From Nesterenkonia halophila (GTDB lineage: Bacteria > Actinomycetota > Actinomycetes > Actinomycetales > Micrococcaceae): DNA of 64,000 bases. Position 1 is the first letter of the stretch; the number at the start of each line of letters is the position of its first letter. Below are positions 48,954 to 59,313 of this stretch, in pieces. Where the stretch lies: positions 186,001 through 250,000 of the forward strand of contig NZ_WIAX01000013.1 in NCBI RefSeq assembly GCF_009467795.1, read 5' to 3'. The notes below the pieces were generated by a model. The model saw only the letters and a list, made by a program, of their open reading frames with translations. It was not told the DNA's origin and searched no databases. Both the position numbers and the translations under genes were made by a program.

Positions 48954-51900
48954 GGGTCACCATCTGCTCGGTCTGTCGGGCGGCACGCGACCGGCGGACG
49001 TCCTCCACCAGTCGGCGTGCTCGGGCGTCGAAGCTGTGCTGCTCCCGCACCATGGCGGAGAGCTCCTCGCGGGCCTGCTGCGGGTAGAACTCCTCCGGAT
49101 CCCTGTCCAAGATCTGCAGCAGCTCCCGCGGCGCGGTGAAGACGGCCAGGCGGTCGCCGAAGACCTCCTCCAGCCCCACGACGTCGTCGGTGACCAGGCG
49201 CCCGCCGGCGGCCAGCACGTCGAAGATCCGGTTGGAGAGGAAGCCCTCGTCGCGCATCTGCGGCCAGTGGTCGTTGAGCACCCACCGCGCCGAGGCGTAG
49301 TAACGGGCCAGCTGCTCGTTCGGCAGCGTCTCGCCGGCGATGACCTCCTCGGGAACCTGCGATTCCCAGTCCTTCCCCCAGATGCTCAGCGGCACTCCCG
49401 CATGGGCGGCGTGCCAGGCGGCGGGCCGGTACTGACGGCGCGAGTTGCCCACCATCAGCGCCCGGCTCTCCAGCTCGGGGATCAGCTCCTCGTCGAGGTG
49501 GAAGCGCCGCGCGTCGGTGCACTGCAGCAGCGGCTCGACGGCGACGCCCCACTGTTCGCCGGCCGTCCGCGCCCACGGCATGCTCGCCGCATAGCGCAGG
49601 TCGTACTTCTCCAGCTCCTTGGCCGAGACCTGCTCCGGATGACTGATGACCCACAGCAGACTCGTGGCATTCGCCGGCAGCGGCACGTCGCGCAGCCCGC
49701 GGAGATTCAGCACCACATCCTCGAAGTCCGTGGTGCCGCGCAGCGCGTTCTCCTGGTAATCCACGTGCACCTGCTGCCCCAGGCGGCGCAGCGCGTCGGC
49801 GAGCGAGTTCGCGTAGTGGAAGTCGCCCCAGTTCGCCGCCTCCGCAGAGGCGGGCGCTCCGGTGCGGATCGCCCAGCGCAGCTGCTCCGGACGCTCGGCG
49901 ACCTGCACCGTGCCCGAGGGCACCCAGGTAGCATCCGTCCAGCGCGCGGCGTCGGCGGGGAAGGACTGGGCGGTGTACTGCGAGTAGAGCGCCTCCGCCC
50001 CGACGGCGGCCAGCGCCTGTTCACTGCCCGACGGCGGCGTCGGCCAGAGCTCGGCGAAAGTCCGCACGTCGTCGGGGTGCCGGTTGCCGTGGCCGGCCCA
50101 GCCGCGCCGCTCCGTCCGCACGGTGACCTCAGTCTGTGTGCGCACCGGCAGTTCGACGGCCCGCGCCAGCTTCTGCGAGAGATCGATGTCCGTCCAGAGG
50201 CCGGCCAGCTGCGTCGACAGCCCGCGGACGGAGAGCAGATCCCGGGTCCGCGCCAGCAGCGGGAACGGCGCTCCGGGCACGGTGATCACCTGGCCCGAGT
50301 CCAGGATGGTCGTCGGCATCCCGGCCAGCAGCGGCACCGGGTCGCGTCCGTGCCGGGGATACACGACGCCGGCGTCCTCGACGAGCAGCGTGCGGCCCAG
50401 CACCGTCGGATGCACCGCTGCCGAGCCGTCGAGCGCCGTCCGCAGCTCGTCCAGCCCGCCGGACTGCACCGCGGGGGCGGCGCCGGCGTCGACGATCAGC
50501 GTCTGCGCGCCGCGGGCCTGCCGCAGCGCGGCGTTGACGTAGCTGGGACGGTCGCCGCGCAGTCCGGCCGGCAGCACGCGCACCTCGGCATCGGAGAGCT
50601 CCAGGGCGCGGCACTGGGCGAGCAGCGCGGCGTCATGGGTCCGCGGGGTCAGGAGGAACTCGACGCGGCACGACGGCGAGCCGGCCAGCATCCCGGTGAT
50701 GAACTCCGCCGCCTCGGAGACGTCGGCGACATCGTCGAGGACGACGGTGACCAGATCCTCGTCCAGCGACGGTGCGGGCTCGGCCTCGAACTCCCGCCAA
50801 GCCTGCCGGTCGCCGACGTGGAAGTTCCACGCCTTCGACTCGAACTCGCTGATCCGGTGCGGGTCCGAGTCCGCCTCGCTGTACCGGACGCCGACGAACG
50901 GCACCTGATGCATCTCCGCGGCCGTCGAGAGCTTCAGCACGAGGTCATAGTCGACGGCGCGACGCAGGCCCTCGTCGAAGCCGCCGACCTCGTCGAGGAT
51001 CCCGCGGACGGCGACGATCGCCGTCTGGTCCACGGAGTTGCCGATCCGCAGCGACTCGCGCGTCGGTGGGACGGCGCGGAGCACGGGCTCACCGCCCATG
51101 GTCACCTCGCAGGCGGCGAAGCCGACCTGGTGGCCCTCGGTGACGAGCACGGCCAGCATCGTGCGCAGGAACTCGGGATCCCATTCCTTGTCCGAGTCGA
51201 GGAAGGCCACGTACTCGCCCCGGGCGGCGGCCAGGCCCTGGTTGCGCGCGCGGCTGACGCCTCCGTGGTCCAGGCCGATGTACCGGACCCTCTCGTCGCG
51301 TGCGGCGAGGGAACGCGCCACGGACTCGGTGTCGTCGGTCGAGCCGTCGTCGACGACCAGCAGCTCCCAGCGGGTGTAGGTCTGGCGCTGGACCGACTCG
51401 ACGGCCGCGCGCAGCACGGAAGCACGGTTCCACGTCGGCAGGATGACGGAGGCCAGCGGCGCCTCGCCCCGGTCCTCGACAGGGCGGAAGTCCTCGCGCG
51501 CCGCGTCGAGCTCCGGCGTCGTCCCGGGCATCTCCGAGGCGCCGACCAGGGGATCGTGCCGTCGGGCCGCCTCGGCGTGGTCGGACTGGGCGGCGGCGAC
51601 CCTGCCGCGCAGAGCCTGCAGCGTGACCTCCTCGCCGAAGAGCTCGGGATCGACCGGCACCACGCTCTCCGCCGCGGCCCCGGCGAGGAAGTGGTCCAGC
51701 AGGCTCTCCTCTTCGGGCAGTCCGACGCCGGCGGCGGCGAGCCGACTCCGGCACTCCTCCGCGGAGAAGAGCCCGGCGGCGAGCACCTCGCGCAGCAGCG
51801 TCTCCTCGTCCGGCATCTCCTCGGCCTCGCCGGGCCGCCGTGGGCTGCCCGGGCCCGAGCCGGCGCCGCCGGCCCCGGAGGAGCGGGGCGGGCGGGCGAT

Positions 51901-52332
51901 GCTCGTGATCCGGCGCCGCAGCGAGCGCTGAGCGCGCAGCTGGACGGCGACGGCGACCAGCCACAGTCCGGCCGTGCCGATCCAGGCCACGGCCTGGGCG
52001 CCGAGCAGACCGGCGACCAGCACCGCGGCCCAGAGGAGGAGCCCGACGGCGGCGCCGCGCCAGGCGTCGCGCCCGGACTGCGGCGCCGTCGTCATGCCCG
52101 AGACCTTCCGGCCGGCCGCGCGGGCGGTCTCGCGGCGCACCCGGGTGCGCAGCTCGGCCAGCAGCTGCCGGGCCCGGGTCCAGAACTGCGTCTGCAGCCC
52201 CAGCGTCGCCAGCGCGAAGGTGCTCATCAGCACCGGCATCGCCCGCTGCGCGTCGAGGACCGCGGCGAGGACCACCAGCCCGGCGAGCGCCGCCGCTGCC
52301 ACGGCGAGGAGTCGTCCCCTCTGCTCACGCAT
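48943..52332 (-). CDS. Large membrane-anchored GT2 plus CgeB-like glycosyltransferase
   Basis: A 1129-residue protein. Hydrophobic segments near residues 8-25 and 95-130 anchor it. A GT2 domain covers about 300-500 (ASVILPTWNRASVLRAAVES, LLVVDDGSTDDTESVA, EYVAFLDSDKEWD). A GT-B-like C-terminal domain resembling CgeB/DUF3880-glycosyltransferase-1 spans about 830-1110 (NWGDFHYANSLADALRRLGQ, LLWVISHPEQV, GFLSNRIFDVLAAGGRLVTDDV). The C-terminal domain is clearly related to that of the 60410-62479 protein. Its ATG overlaps the rgpF-like stop by eight bases. It should add two different linkages to the growing polymer. Confidence 0.85.
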   Translation of the reverse strand: MREQRGRLLAVAAAALAGLVVLAAVLDAQRAMPVLMSTFALATLGLQTQFWTRARQLLAELRTRVRRETARAAGRKVSGMTTAPQSGRDAWRGAAVGLLLWAAVLVAGLLGAQAVAWIGTAGLWLVAVAVQLRAQRSLRRRITSIARPPRSSGAGGAGSGPGSPRRPGEAEEMPDEETLLREVLAAGLFSAEECRSRLAAAGVGLPEEESLLDHFLAGAAAESVVPVDPELFGEEVTLQALRGRVAAAQSDHAEAARRHDPLVGASEMPGTTPELDAAREDFRPVEDRGEAPLASVILPTWNRASVLRAAVESVQRQTYTRWELLVVDDGSTDDTESVARSLAARDERVRYIGLDHGGVSRARNQGLAAARGEYVAFLDSDKEWDPEFLRTMLAVLVTEGHQVGFAACEVTMGGEPVLRAVPPTRESLRIGNSVDQTAIVAVRGILDEVGGFDEGLRRAVDYDLVLKLSTAAEMHQVPFVGVRYSEADSDPHRISEFESKAWNFHVGDRQAWREFEAEPAPSLDEDLVTVVLDDVADVSEAAEFITGMLAGSPSCRVEFLLTPRTHDAALLAQCRALELSDAEVRVLPAGLRGDRPSYVNAALRQARGAQTLIVDAGAAPAVQSGGLDELRTALDGSAAVHPTVLGRTLLVEDAGVVYPRHGRDPVPLLAGMPTTILDSGQVITVPGAPFPLLARTRDLLSVRGLSTQLAGLWTDIDLSQKLARAVELPVRTQTEVTVRTERRGWAGHGNRHPDDVRTFAELWPTPPSGSEQALAAVGAEALYSQYTAQSFPADAARWTDATWVPSGTVQVAERPEQLRWAIRTGAPASAEAANWGDFHYANSLADALRRLGQQVHVDYQENALRGTTDFEDVVLNLRGLRDVPLPANATSLLWVISHPEQVSAKELEKYDLRYAASMPWARTAGEQWGVAVEPLLQCTDARRFHLDEELIPELESRALMVGNSRRQYRPAAWHAAHAGVPLSIWGKDWESQVPEEVIAGETLPNEQLARYYASARWVLNDHWPQMRDEGFLSNRIFDVLAAGGRLVTDDVVGLEEVFGDRLAVFTAPRELLQILDRDPEEFYPQQAREELSAMVREQHSFDARARRLVEDVRRSRAARQTEQMVTHDD

Positions 52333-53323
52333 GCCGCGCCTCCTCACGCGCCGGCGCCGGGGCGCCGGTCGCCGTCGTCGCCTCGTCCAGCAGGTATCCG
52401 ATGCGCTTCCTCCGCAGCTCCTGGCGGGTGACCGGAAGGTTCTTCTCTCCGGGGCGGACCGGGTAGTTCTCCCGCGTGGCGTCCAGGAACTCGCGGACTT
52501 CGCCGAAGTGCTCCGGCTCGCGCGCGACGCAGGCGGCGAGGAGGTCGTCGGCGCCCAGCGCGTAGGGGTCGAAGCGCAGCGTGTCGAACTTCAGCAGCGG
52601 CAGTCGGGAGTCGTCGAGGATCCGGTCGGCGAAGGCGACCGCCGGATTCCACGGCTTCCCGTCCAGGTTGAAGCGGTGGACGTCGGCGATCACCTTGCTC
52701 GGATCCTGCAGATCCAGCCGGTGGGTGGTGAACCAGTGATAGCGGCGCCGTGCCAGGGCCTCCTCCTCCGCCGTGGGCTGGAAGTAGGCGCCCAGCGAGA
52801 AGCCGGCGGCCGCCATGGCGCGGGAGAAGCCGACCTCGTAGCGCTGGATCACCGCCATGCGATCCGAGACCGGCTCGAGGTCCTTCCAGAACCGTCGGAA
52901 GGCCTGCGACCCGGCCACGAAGCCGTTGACCAGCATGAAGAAGCTCTGCACATGGCCGCCGTGATGGTGGGAGTAGGTCATCCCCATGACGTCCACGGCG
53001 CGGGCCTGCGGGCTGTCGAAGATCTCGGCCGTCGGCACGGTGGGGCCGACGAAGGTGTCGTTGCAGATCAGGATCTGGCTGTACTGCCCGAGATCCCCGG
53101 CCACGTCCAGGCCCCATTTATAGCTGTAGAAGTCGTAGCCGAAGTTCTCCCGGGTCACGAACTCCACGCTCGGCGGCAGCTGCGCCGCGGCGTCCTCGGC
53201 GCCGGAGGTGGAGACGACGATGACCCGGTCGGCGGCGGCGGAATAGTCCTGCACGGCCCGCAGCGTGTGCGGGCGCAGGCGGCGCTGCACGTCGAAAAGC
53301 GCCATCACGACCAGGCGACTCAT
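52325..53323 (-). CDS. Rhamnan synthesis protein F (RgpF-like)
   Basis: A 332-residue protein with the RgpF-family hallmarks: LVVMALFDVQRRLRPHTLRAVQ, ENFGYDFYSYKWGL, ILICNDTFVGP and HVQSFFMLVNG. RgpF-family proteins modify or extend rhamnose-rich wall polysaccharides. GGAGG precedes the ATG at 53323. It is first in a tightly overlapping set with the GT2-CgeB-like and AlgX-like genes, divergent from the inositol-monophosphatase-family gene across a 200-bp gap. Confidence 0.88.
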   Translation of the reverse strand: MSRLVVMALFDVQRRLRPHTLRAVQDYSAAADRVIVVSTSGAEDAAAQLPPSVEFVTRENFGYDFYSYKWGLDVAGDLGQYSQILICNDTFVGPTVPTAEIFDSPQARAVDVMGMTYSHHHGGHVQSFFMLVNGFVAGSQAFRRFWKDLEPVSDRMAVIQRYEVGFSRAMAAAGFSLGAYFQPTAEEEALARRRYHWFTTHRLDLQDPSKVIADVHRFNLDGKPWNPAVAFADRILDDSRLPLLKFDTLRFDPYALGADDLLAACVAREPEHFGEVREFLDATRENYPVRPGEKNLPVTRQELRRKRIGYLLDEATTATGAPAPAREEARHA

Positions 53324-53523
53324 CGGCCGGCTCCTCCGCCGCCGTCGACAGCTCCCGCGGAGCCCGCCGCACGCCTCGTCCCCTGGGTCGTCACTGCGGA
53401 GCCCCTCTCTCGCTCGTCTCGCTCTGTCGCCTGCAGTCGTGTCCGTGCCGCCGGTCAGTGTACCGGCCGTCGACGACGGCCCCGCGCCCGCCGCCGCGCG
53501 AGATGCGACGTAGACTGCCGACG

Positions 53524-54228
53524 ATGACTCCTGCCGACGATTCCGAGGCCGCCCGCGCCGCCCTCGAGGAGGCCCACGCGCTGATCCTCGAGCTGCTGCC
53601 GCGGCTGCACGCGCTGCGCGCCGACGTCGCCGTCAAGGGCGACGACACCCCGGTCACTGCGGCCGACCGGCTCGTCCAGGCCGAGCTGGCGCAGCTGCTG
53701 CACGCCCAGTTCGACCAGCTGACCTTCGTCGGCGAGGAGGACCGGGCCGGCTGGGACGAGGAGGCGAGCGGCTGGGTCGCCGTCGTCGACCCGATCGACG
53801 GCACGGAGAACTTCGCCTCCGGCCTGCCCGAATGGGGCACCGCGATCGCGATCTTCCGCGACGGCCGCCACGCCGGCAGCATGATCGCCCTGCCGGATCT
53901 GAGCCTGCGGCTGATCACCGGCGACGTCGTGGAGCCGGCGAACTCGCGGATCACCGCCTTCTCCTCCGGCGTCGACGATGCCCTGGTCCGGCAGATCGCC
54001 GAGACCCCGCAGGCGCGCATCATGGGCGCGGCCGTCTACAACCTCCACGGGGTGGTCACCGGCCGCTTCGCGCGCTTCGTCAACCCCGTCGGCGCCTACT
54101 CCTGGGACCTGCTGGCCGGTCTCGCGCTGGCCCGCGAGCACGGCTGCCGGGTGCTGGTCGACGACGTCGAGTACGACGGCGGCTACCTCGCGCCGGGCAT
54201 GCAGCACCGGGTCGACATCCGGCGCTGA
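53524..54228 (+). CDS. Inositol monophosphatase family protein
   Basis: A 234-residue phosphatase with metal-binding segments FVGEEDRAGW, VVDPIDGTENF and YSWDLLAGLALA. The family includes inositol-1-phosphatases, histidinol-phosphatases and PAP phosphatases. The shorter sequence and lack of CysQ-specific features favour inositol or another sugar phosphate. TAGACT stands seven bases before the ATG at 53524 and no Shine-Dalgarno is present, so the transcript may be leaderless; an ATG seven codons upstream is an alternative start. It converges on the rmlC-rmlD fusion gene, 21 bases away. Confidence 0.85.
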   Translation: MTPADDSEAARAALEEAHALILELLPRLHALRADVAVKGDDTPVTAADRLVQAELAQLLHAQFDQLTFVGEEDRAGWDEEASGWVAVVDPIDGTENFASGLPEWGTAIAIFRDGRHAGSMIALPDLSLRLITGDVVEPANSRITAFSSGVDDALVRQIAETPQARIMGAAVYNLHGVVTGRFARFVNPVGAYSWDLLAGLALAREHGCRVLVDDVEYDGGYLAPGMQHRVDIRR

Positions 54229-54249
54229 CGCGCTCATCCGCTCAGCCGC

Positions 54250-55716
54250 TCAGCTGCTCCTCAGGTGCTCGGCGAGCGCCTCGAACTGGTCGGCCGGGGC
54301 GAATCCGGTCGCCTCCAGCTTGGACAGGTCGAAGGTGCTCTGCGCCGGACGCGGGGCCACGCCCTCCTTGCCGGCGAAGTACTCGGCCGTGGTGATCGGG
54401 GCGACCCGGGCGGGGTCGTGGCCGGTGAGCTCGTAGACCTTCGCCGCGACGTCGGCCCAGGCGACCGGCTCGCCGTTGTTCGAGACGTTGTAGGTGCCGT
54501 ACGGCGCCCCGCTCACCAGCAGGTGGTCGACGGCGGCGGCGATCGTGGTGGTGAAGCTCAGCCGGCCGATCTGGTCGCTGACCACCGTCGGGTCCACGCC
54601 CTTCTCCGCGAGCGCGGCCATCGTGGCCACGAAGTTCTTCCCCTCCCCGATCACCCAGGAGGTGCGCAGGATGTAGTGCCGCGGCGCGACGGCGACGGCG
54701 TGGTCGCCGGCGGCCTTGGACTGGCCGTAGACGCCCAGCGGGGCGAAGGGCTCGTCCTCCGGATGCAGCTCGCGGGTGCCGTCGAAGACGTAGTCGGTGG
54801 AGAGGTGCACCAGCGTCAGCCGGTGCTCGGCGGCGATCCGCGCCAGCGCGGCGGGCCCGGCGGCGTTGGCCGCCCAGGCGGCCGCGCGGCCCTCGGGCGT
54901 CTCGGCGGCGTCGACGGCGGTGTACGCGCCGGCGTTGACCACCGTGTCGTACTCCGCCCAGGAGAACTGCGCCAGCGACTCCGGTCGGGAGAGGTCCAGG
55001 GTCTCGCGGCCGACGACGTCGACGTCGTCGCGGGAGTCCCACAGCGCGGCCAGCGCCCGGCCGAGCTGGCCGGAGGCGCCGAGGACCAGGGTGCGGCGCG
55101 GCTTCATCGGAGTGACCTCGGCCAGCCGCGGATGCGCCTGGTCCTTCGCCGAGAGCTCGCCGTCCTGGAGCGGGATCGGCCACGGGATCGCGGCGGTCTC
55201 GTCGGCGAGGTTCAGGAAGGTGTACTCGCTCTGCGCCTCGGCCGACCAGTGGTCGTTGACCAGATAGGTGTAGGCGGTGCCCTCCTCCAGGGCCTGGAAG
55301 GCGTTGCCGACGCCGCGCGGGACGAAGACCGCCACCGACGGGTCGATCTCGCACCAGTAGGTCGCCCCGAAGGTCGGGCCCTCGCGCAGGTCCACCCACG
55401 CGCCGAAGACGCGCCCGGCGGCCACCGAGATGAACTTGTCCCAGGGCTCGGCATGGATCCCGCGCGTCACCCCCGGCGAGGCGTTGAAGCTGATGTTGTT
55501 CTGCACCGGGCCGAAGTCCTCCAGGCCCAGGGCGGTCATCTTCTCGCGCTGCCAGTTCTCCTTGAACCAGCCGCGGCTGTCCCCGTGGACGGCCAGGTCG
55601 ATGACCTTGAATCCGGGGATCGGGGTGTCCTCGACGGCCAGCGGCCCGCCGGTCCGCAGCTCATGCGTCGTCGTGTCGGTGCTGTCCCCGCTGTTCGCCT
55701 CAGTGCTCTCCGTCAT
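54250..55716 (-). CDS. rmlCD: Fused dTDP-4-dehydrorhamnose 3,5-epimerase and reductase
   Basis: A 488-residue bifunctional enzyme. Residues about 30-205 are the RmlC cupin epimerase: DSRGWFKENWQREKM, FNASPGVTRGIHAEPWDKF, VPRGVGNAFQALEEGTAY. From about 210 an RmlD reductase follows, with GASGQLGRAL, NAGAYTAVDAAE, LSTDYVFDG and YGQSKAAGD (Tyr-x-x-x-Lys). Together they turn dTDP-4-keto-6-deoxyglucose into dTDP-L-rhamnose. The ATG at 55716 lies two bases after the rmlB stop. Such fusions occur in other Actinomycetota. This supplies donor sugar for the WsaF- and RgpF-type enzymes. Confidence 0.95.
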   Translation of the reverse strand: MTESTEANSGDSTDTTTHELRTGGPLAVEDTPIPGFKVIDLAVHGDSRGWFKENWQREKMTALGLEDFGPVQNNISFNASPGVTRGIHAEPWDKFISVAAGRVFGAWVDLREGPTFGATYWCEIDPSVAVFVPRGVGNAFQALEEGTAYTYLVNDHWSAEAQSEYTFLNLADETAAIPWPIPLQDGELSAKDQAHPRLAEVTPMKPRRTLVLGASGQLGRALAALWDSRDDVDVVGRETLDLSRPESLAQFSWAEYDTVVNAGAYTAVDAAETPEGRAAAWAANAAGPAALARIAAEHRLTLVHLSTDYVFDGTRELHPEDEPFAPLGVYGQSKAAGDHAVAVAPRHYILRTSWVIGEGKNFVATMAALAEKGVDPTVVSDQIGRLSFTTTIAAAVDHLLVSGAPYGTYNVSNNGEPVAWADVAAKVYELTGHDPARVAPITTAEYFAGKEGVAPRPAQSTFDLSKLEATGFAPADQFEALAEHLRSS

Positions 55717-55718
55717 GC

Positions 55719-56777
<1,059 letters not shown>

Positions 56778-56790
56778 TCAGGAGCACTCG

Positions 56791-57666
56791 ATGGCACGCA
56801 AGGGAATCATCCTCGCCGGGGGATCGGGCACGCGGCTCCACCCGATCACGCGGGCTGTTTCCAAGCAGCTGCTGCCCGTCTACGACAAGCCGATGATCTA
56901 CCACCCGATCTCCACGCTGATGCTCGCCGGCATCCGCGAGATCCTCATCATCTCCACTCCGGAGGACATGCCGCAGTACCGGCAGCTGCTCGGCGACGGC
57001 GAGGACTTCGGCGTGCGCTTCGAGTACGCGGTCCAGGAGACCCCGGACGGGCTGGCCCAGGCCTTCATCATCGGCGAGGAGTTCATCGGCGACGACCCGG
57101 TCTGCCTGGTGCTCGGCGACAACATCTTCCACGGCCAGCACTTCTCCGAACAGCTGCGGCGGGCCAGTGCCCAGGAGCGCGGCGGCACGGTCTTCGGCTA
57201 CCTGGTCAAGGACCCGGAGCGCTTCGGCGTCGTCGAGTTCGACGACGCGGGCCGGGCACTGACCATCGAGGAGAAGCCGGAGCACCCGCGCTCCCCCTAC
57301 GCGGTGACCGGGCTGTACTTCTATGACAACGACGTCGTCGAGATCGCCAAGGGCGTGCAGCCCTCCGCACGCGGCGAGCTGGAGATCACCAGCATCAACA
57401 ACGTCTACCTGGAGCGCGACGAGCTCACCGTCGAGCGGCTGGGCCGCGGCTTCGCCTGGCTGGACACCGGCACGCACGACAGCCTGCTGGAGGCCGCCCA
57501 GTACATCGAGACCGTCGAGAAGCGCCAGGGCCTGAAGGTCGCCTGTCTGGAGGAGGTCGCCTGGCAGCAGGGCTGGATCACCGACGAGCAGCTGACCGCC
57601 GCCGGCGCCGCCCTGAAGAAGACCGACTACGGCCAGTACCTCCTGCAGCGGGTGCAGGGCCGCTGA
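56791..57666 (+). CDS. rmlA: Glucose-1-phosphate thymidylyltransferase
   Basis: A 291-residue nucleotidyltransferase of standard length: [36 protein letters not shown] is interrupted only by the family's usual positions, with [18 protein letters not shown] and [15 protein letters not shown] downstream. It makes dTDP-glucose, the first step to dTDP-L-rhamnose. CAGGAG lies six to seven bases before the ATG. It is followed after 22 bases by the NeuB-like fusion gene, likely in the same transcript. Confidence 0.96.
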   Translation: MARKGIILAGGSGTRLHPITRAVSKQLLPVYDKPMIYHPISTLMLAGIREILIISTPEDMPQYRQLLGDGEDFGVRFEYAVQETPDGLAQAFIIGEEFIGDDPVCLVLGDNIFHGQHFSEQLRRASAQERGGTVFGYLVKDPERFGVVEFDDAGRALTIEEKPEHPRSPYAVTGLYFYDNDVVEIAKGVQPSARGELEITSINNVYLERDELTVERLGRGFAWLDTGTHDSLLEAAQYIETVEKRQGLKVACLEEVAWQQGWITDEQLTAAGAALKKTDYGQYLLQRVQGR

Positions 57667-57688
57667 GCGCCGGAAGGTGCCTCCCGCC

Positions 57689-59281
57689 ATGACCGTCGAT
57701 CCGCCCGATCCCTCCGTCGATCCCGCGGTCGCGGTGAATCGGCTGGCCGCCGACCTCGCGCCGGCCTCCAGCACCGACACCATCGTCATCCTCGGCAAGG
57801 GTCCCTCCGCCGAGGGGGTCTCGCCGCAGGTCTTCGCCGGGAACCTGGTCATCGGCATCAACGACGCCGAGCGCATCCAGCCCACCGACGTCACCATCTT
57901 CCACGAGGACTGGGTGGCCGACTCGCTGCACGACGGCGGGCTGCGCGCCTCCGCCTACGTGACCTCCGCGGAGTTCGAGGCGCCGGGACGCGCCGTCGTC
58001 CGGGCGCCGCACCAGCCGCTGGGAAGCAATGAGGAGGACCTCATGCTCTCCCGCTTCCAGGACCGCGAGGAGTTCGCCGTCGAGGGCGCGATCTTCCTCA
58101 GCGCCCTGGAGATCGCCCGCGCCGTGGCCGACCAGCGGGGCCGGACGCAGACCGTCTGGATGGTGGGCTTCGACTTCACCCCGGGCACCGGGCCGGCCCG
58201 CTCGGCGACGACGCAGTTCGCCCCGGACAGCTCCATCCGGCGGGCGAACCTGGAGCTGCAGCAGTACATCATGCGCAATGCGCTCTACGCGCTGCAGGAC
58301 TCCAACCTGGACGTCCAGCATGTCGGCGCCAAGGAGTTCTCCGCGCTGACCGTCGAGGAGCTCAACGCCCGGCACCGCGTCGAAGTCTCCCAGTCGACGC
58401 GGGGACGGGCCGCGGACGAGGAGGAGCTCGTGGTCCCGCCGGTGGAGATCACCGCGGAGCTCACCACCAACCACTTCGGCGACCTGGACCGCCTCGAGCA
58501 GCTGGTCCGCGCCGCGCACGCCGCCGGCGCCGACTGGGTGAAGGTGCAGAAGCGCGACGTCGAGACCTTCTACACCCGCGAGCAGCTCGCCGCCCCCTAT
58601 AAGTCGCCCTTCGGCACCACCTTCGGCGCCTACCGCCAGCAATTGGAGCTGGATCTGGACGGCTTCCGCGTGCTGGACGAGCTCTGCGACGACCTGGGCA
58701 TCGGGTGGTTCGCCTCCGTGCTGGACCAGCCGTCCTTCCAATGGATGCTGGACCACCTCGACGTCCCGCGGGTGAAGCTGCCCTCGACCATCTCGGAGAA
58801 GCGGGATTATCTGCGCTTCGTCGCCGAGGAGTACACCGGTTCGCTGGTGATCTCCACCGGCATGACCGACGCCAGCTACGAGGACTGGCTGCTGGAGACC
58901 TTCACCCGCCAGGACACGCTCTACCTGCTCCACTGCAACTCCGCCTACCCCACCCCGGACGAGCACACGAACATCGGGGTGGTCCGCCACTACGCCCAGC
59001 TGGCCGCGCAGCGGGCCGCGGAATCCGGTCCGCGGATCGTGCCGGGGTACTCCAGCCACGACTTCGGCTGGATGGCCTCGGCGCTGGCCGTGGCCGGCGG
59101 CGCCGGCATGGTGGAGAAGCACGTGAAGCTCGGCAACACCGAGTGGGCGCACTTCGACGCCGTCGCCGTGGACCTCACCACCGAGGAATTCGCCGAGTAC
59201 GTCTCCGCGATCCGTCAGGCGCAGGTGCACGTGGGGTCGGCGGAGAAGCGGATCACCGCCAGCGAGCACCACAAGTACTGA
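57689..59281 (+). CDS. NeuB-like sialic acid synthase domain with an extra N-terminal domain and no SAF domain
   Basis: A 530-residue fusion. Residues about 30-225 form an unfamiliar domain starting TIVILGKGPSAEGVSPQVF and including VIGINDAERIQPTDV; the G-K-G-P-S loop recalls nucleotide-binding loops of DUF115-type proteins. Residues about 245-520 are a NeuB TIM barrel: ITAELTTNHFGDLDRLEQLV, VKLPSTISEKRDYL, ISTGMTDASYEDW, LLHCNSAYPTPD and GYSSHDFGWMASALA. NeuB condenses an N-acyl sugar with phosphoenolpyruvate to make nonulosonates. The C-terminal SAF (antifreeze-like) domain of classical NeuB is missing. No NeuA or NeuC gene is nearby, so the product is uncertain. Confidence 0.75.
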   Translation: MTVDPPDPSVDPAVAVNRLAADLAPASSTDTIVILGKGPSAEGVSPQVFAGNLVIGINDAERIQPTDVTIFHEDWVADSLHDGGLRASAYVTSAEFEAPGRAVVRAPHQPLGSNEEDLMLSRFQDREEFAVEGAIFLSALEIARAVADQRGRTQTVWMVGFDFTPGTGPARSATTQFAPDSSIRRANLELQQYIMRNALYALQDSNLDVQHVGAKEFSALTVEELNARHRVEVSQSTRGRAADEEELVVPPVEITAELTTNHFGDLDRLEQLVRAAHAAGADWVKVQKRDVETFYTREQLAAPYKSPFGTTFGAYRQQLELDLDGFRVLDELCDDLGIGWFASVLDQPSFQWMLDHLDVPRVKLPSTISEKRDYLRFVAEEYTGSLVISTGMTDASYEDWLLETFTRQDTLYLLHCNSAYPTPDEHTNIGVVRHYAQLAAQRAAESGPRIVPGYSSHDFGWMASALAVAGGAGMVEKHVKLGNTEWAHFDAVAVDLTTEEFAEYVSAIRQAQVHVGSAEKRITASEHHKY

Positions 59282-59313
59282 GCCGCGGGGGCCGAGCCGA
59301 CCGGCACGGCGGC

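Noticed and set aside
48910-52431. Long plus-strand open frame opposite the GT2-CgeB-like gene
   Set aside because: Same shadow effect; no motif, no start signal, low-complexity composition.
53524-54228. Inositol-monophosphatase-like gene considered as a second cysQ
   Set aside because: It shares the metal motifs but is shorter and lacks other CysQ features; the true cysQ is in the sulfate operon.
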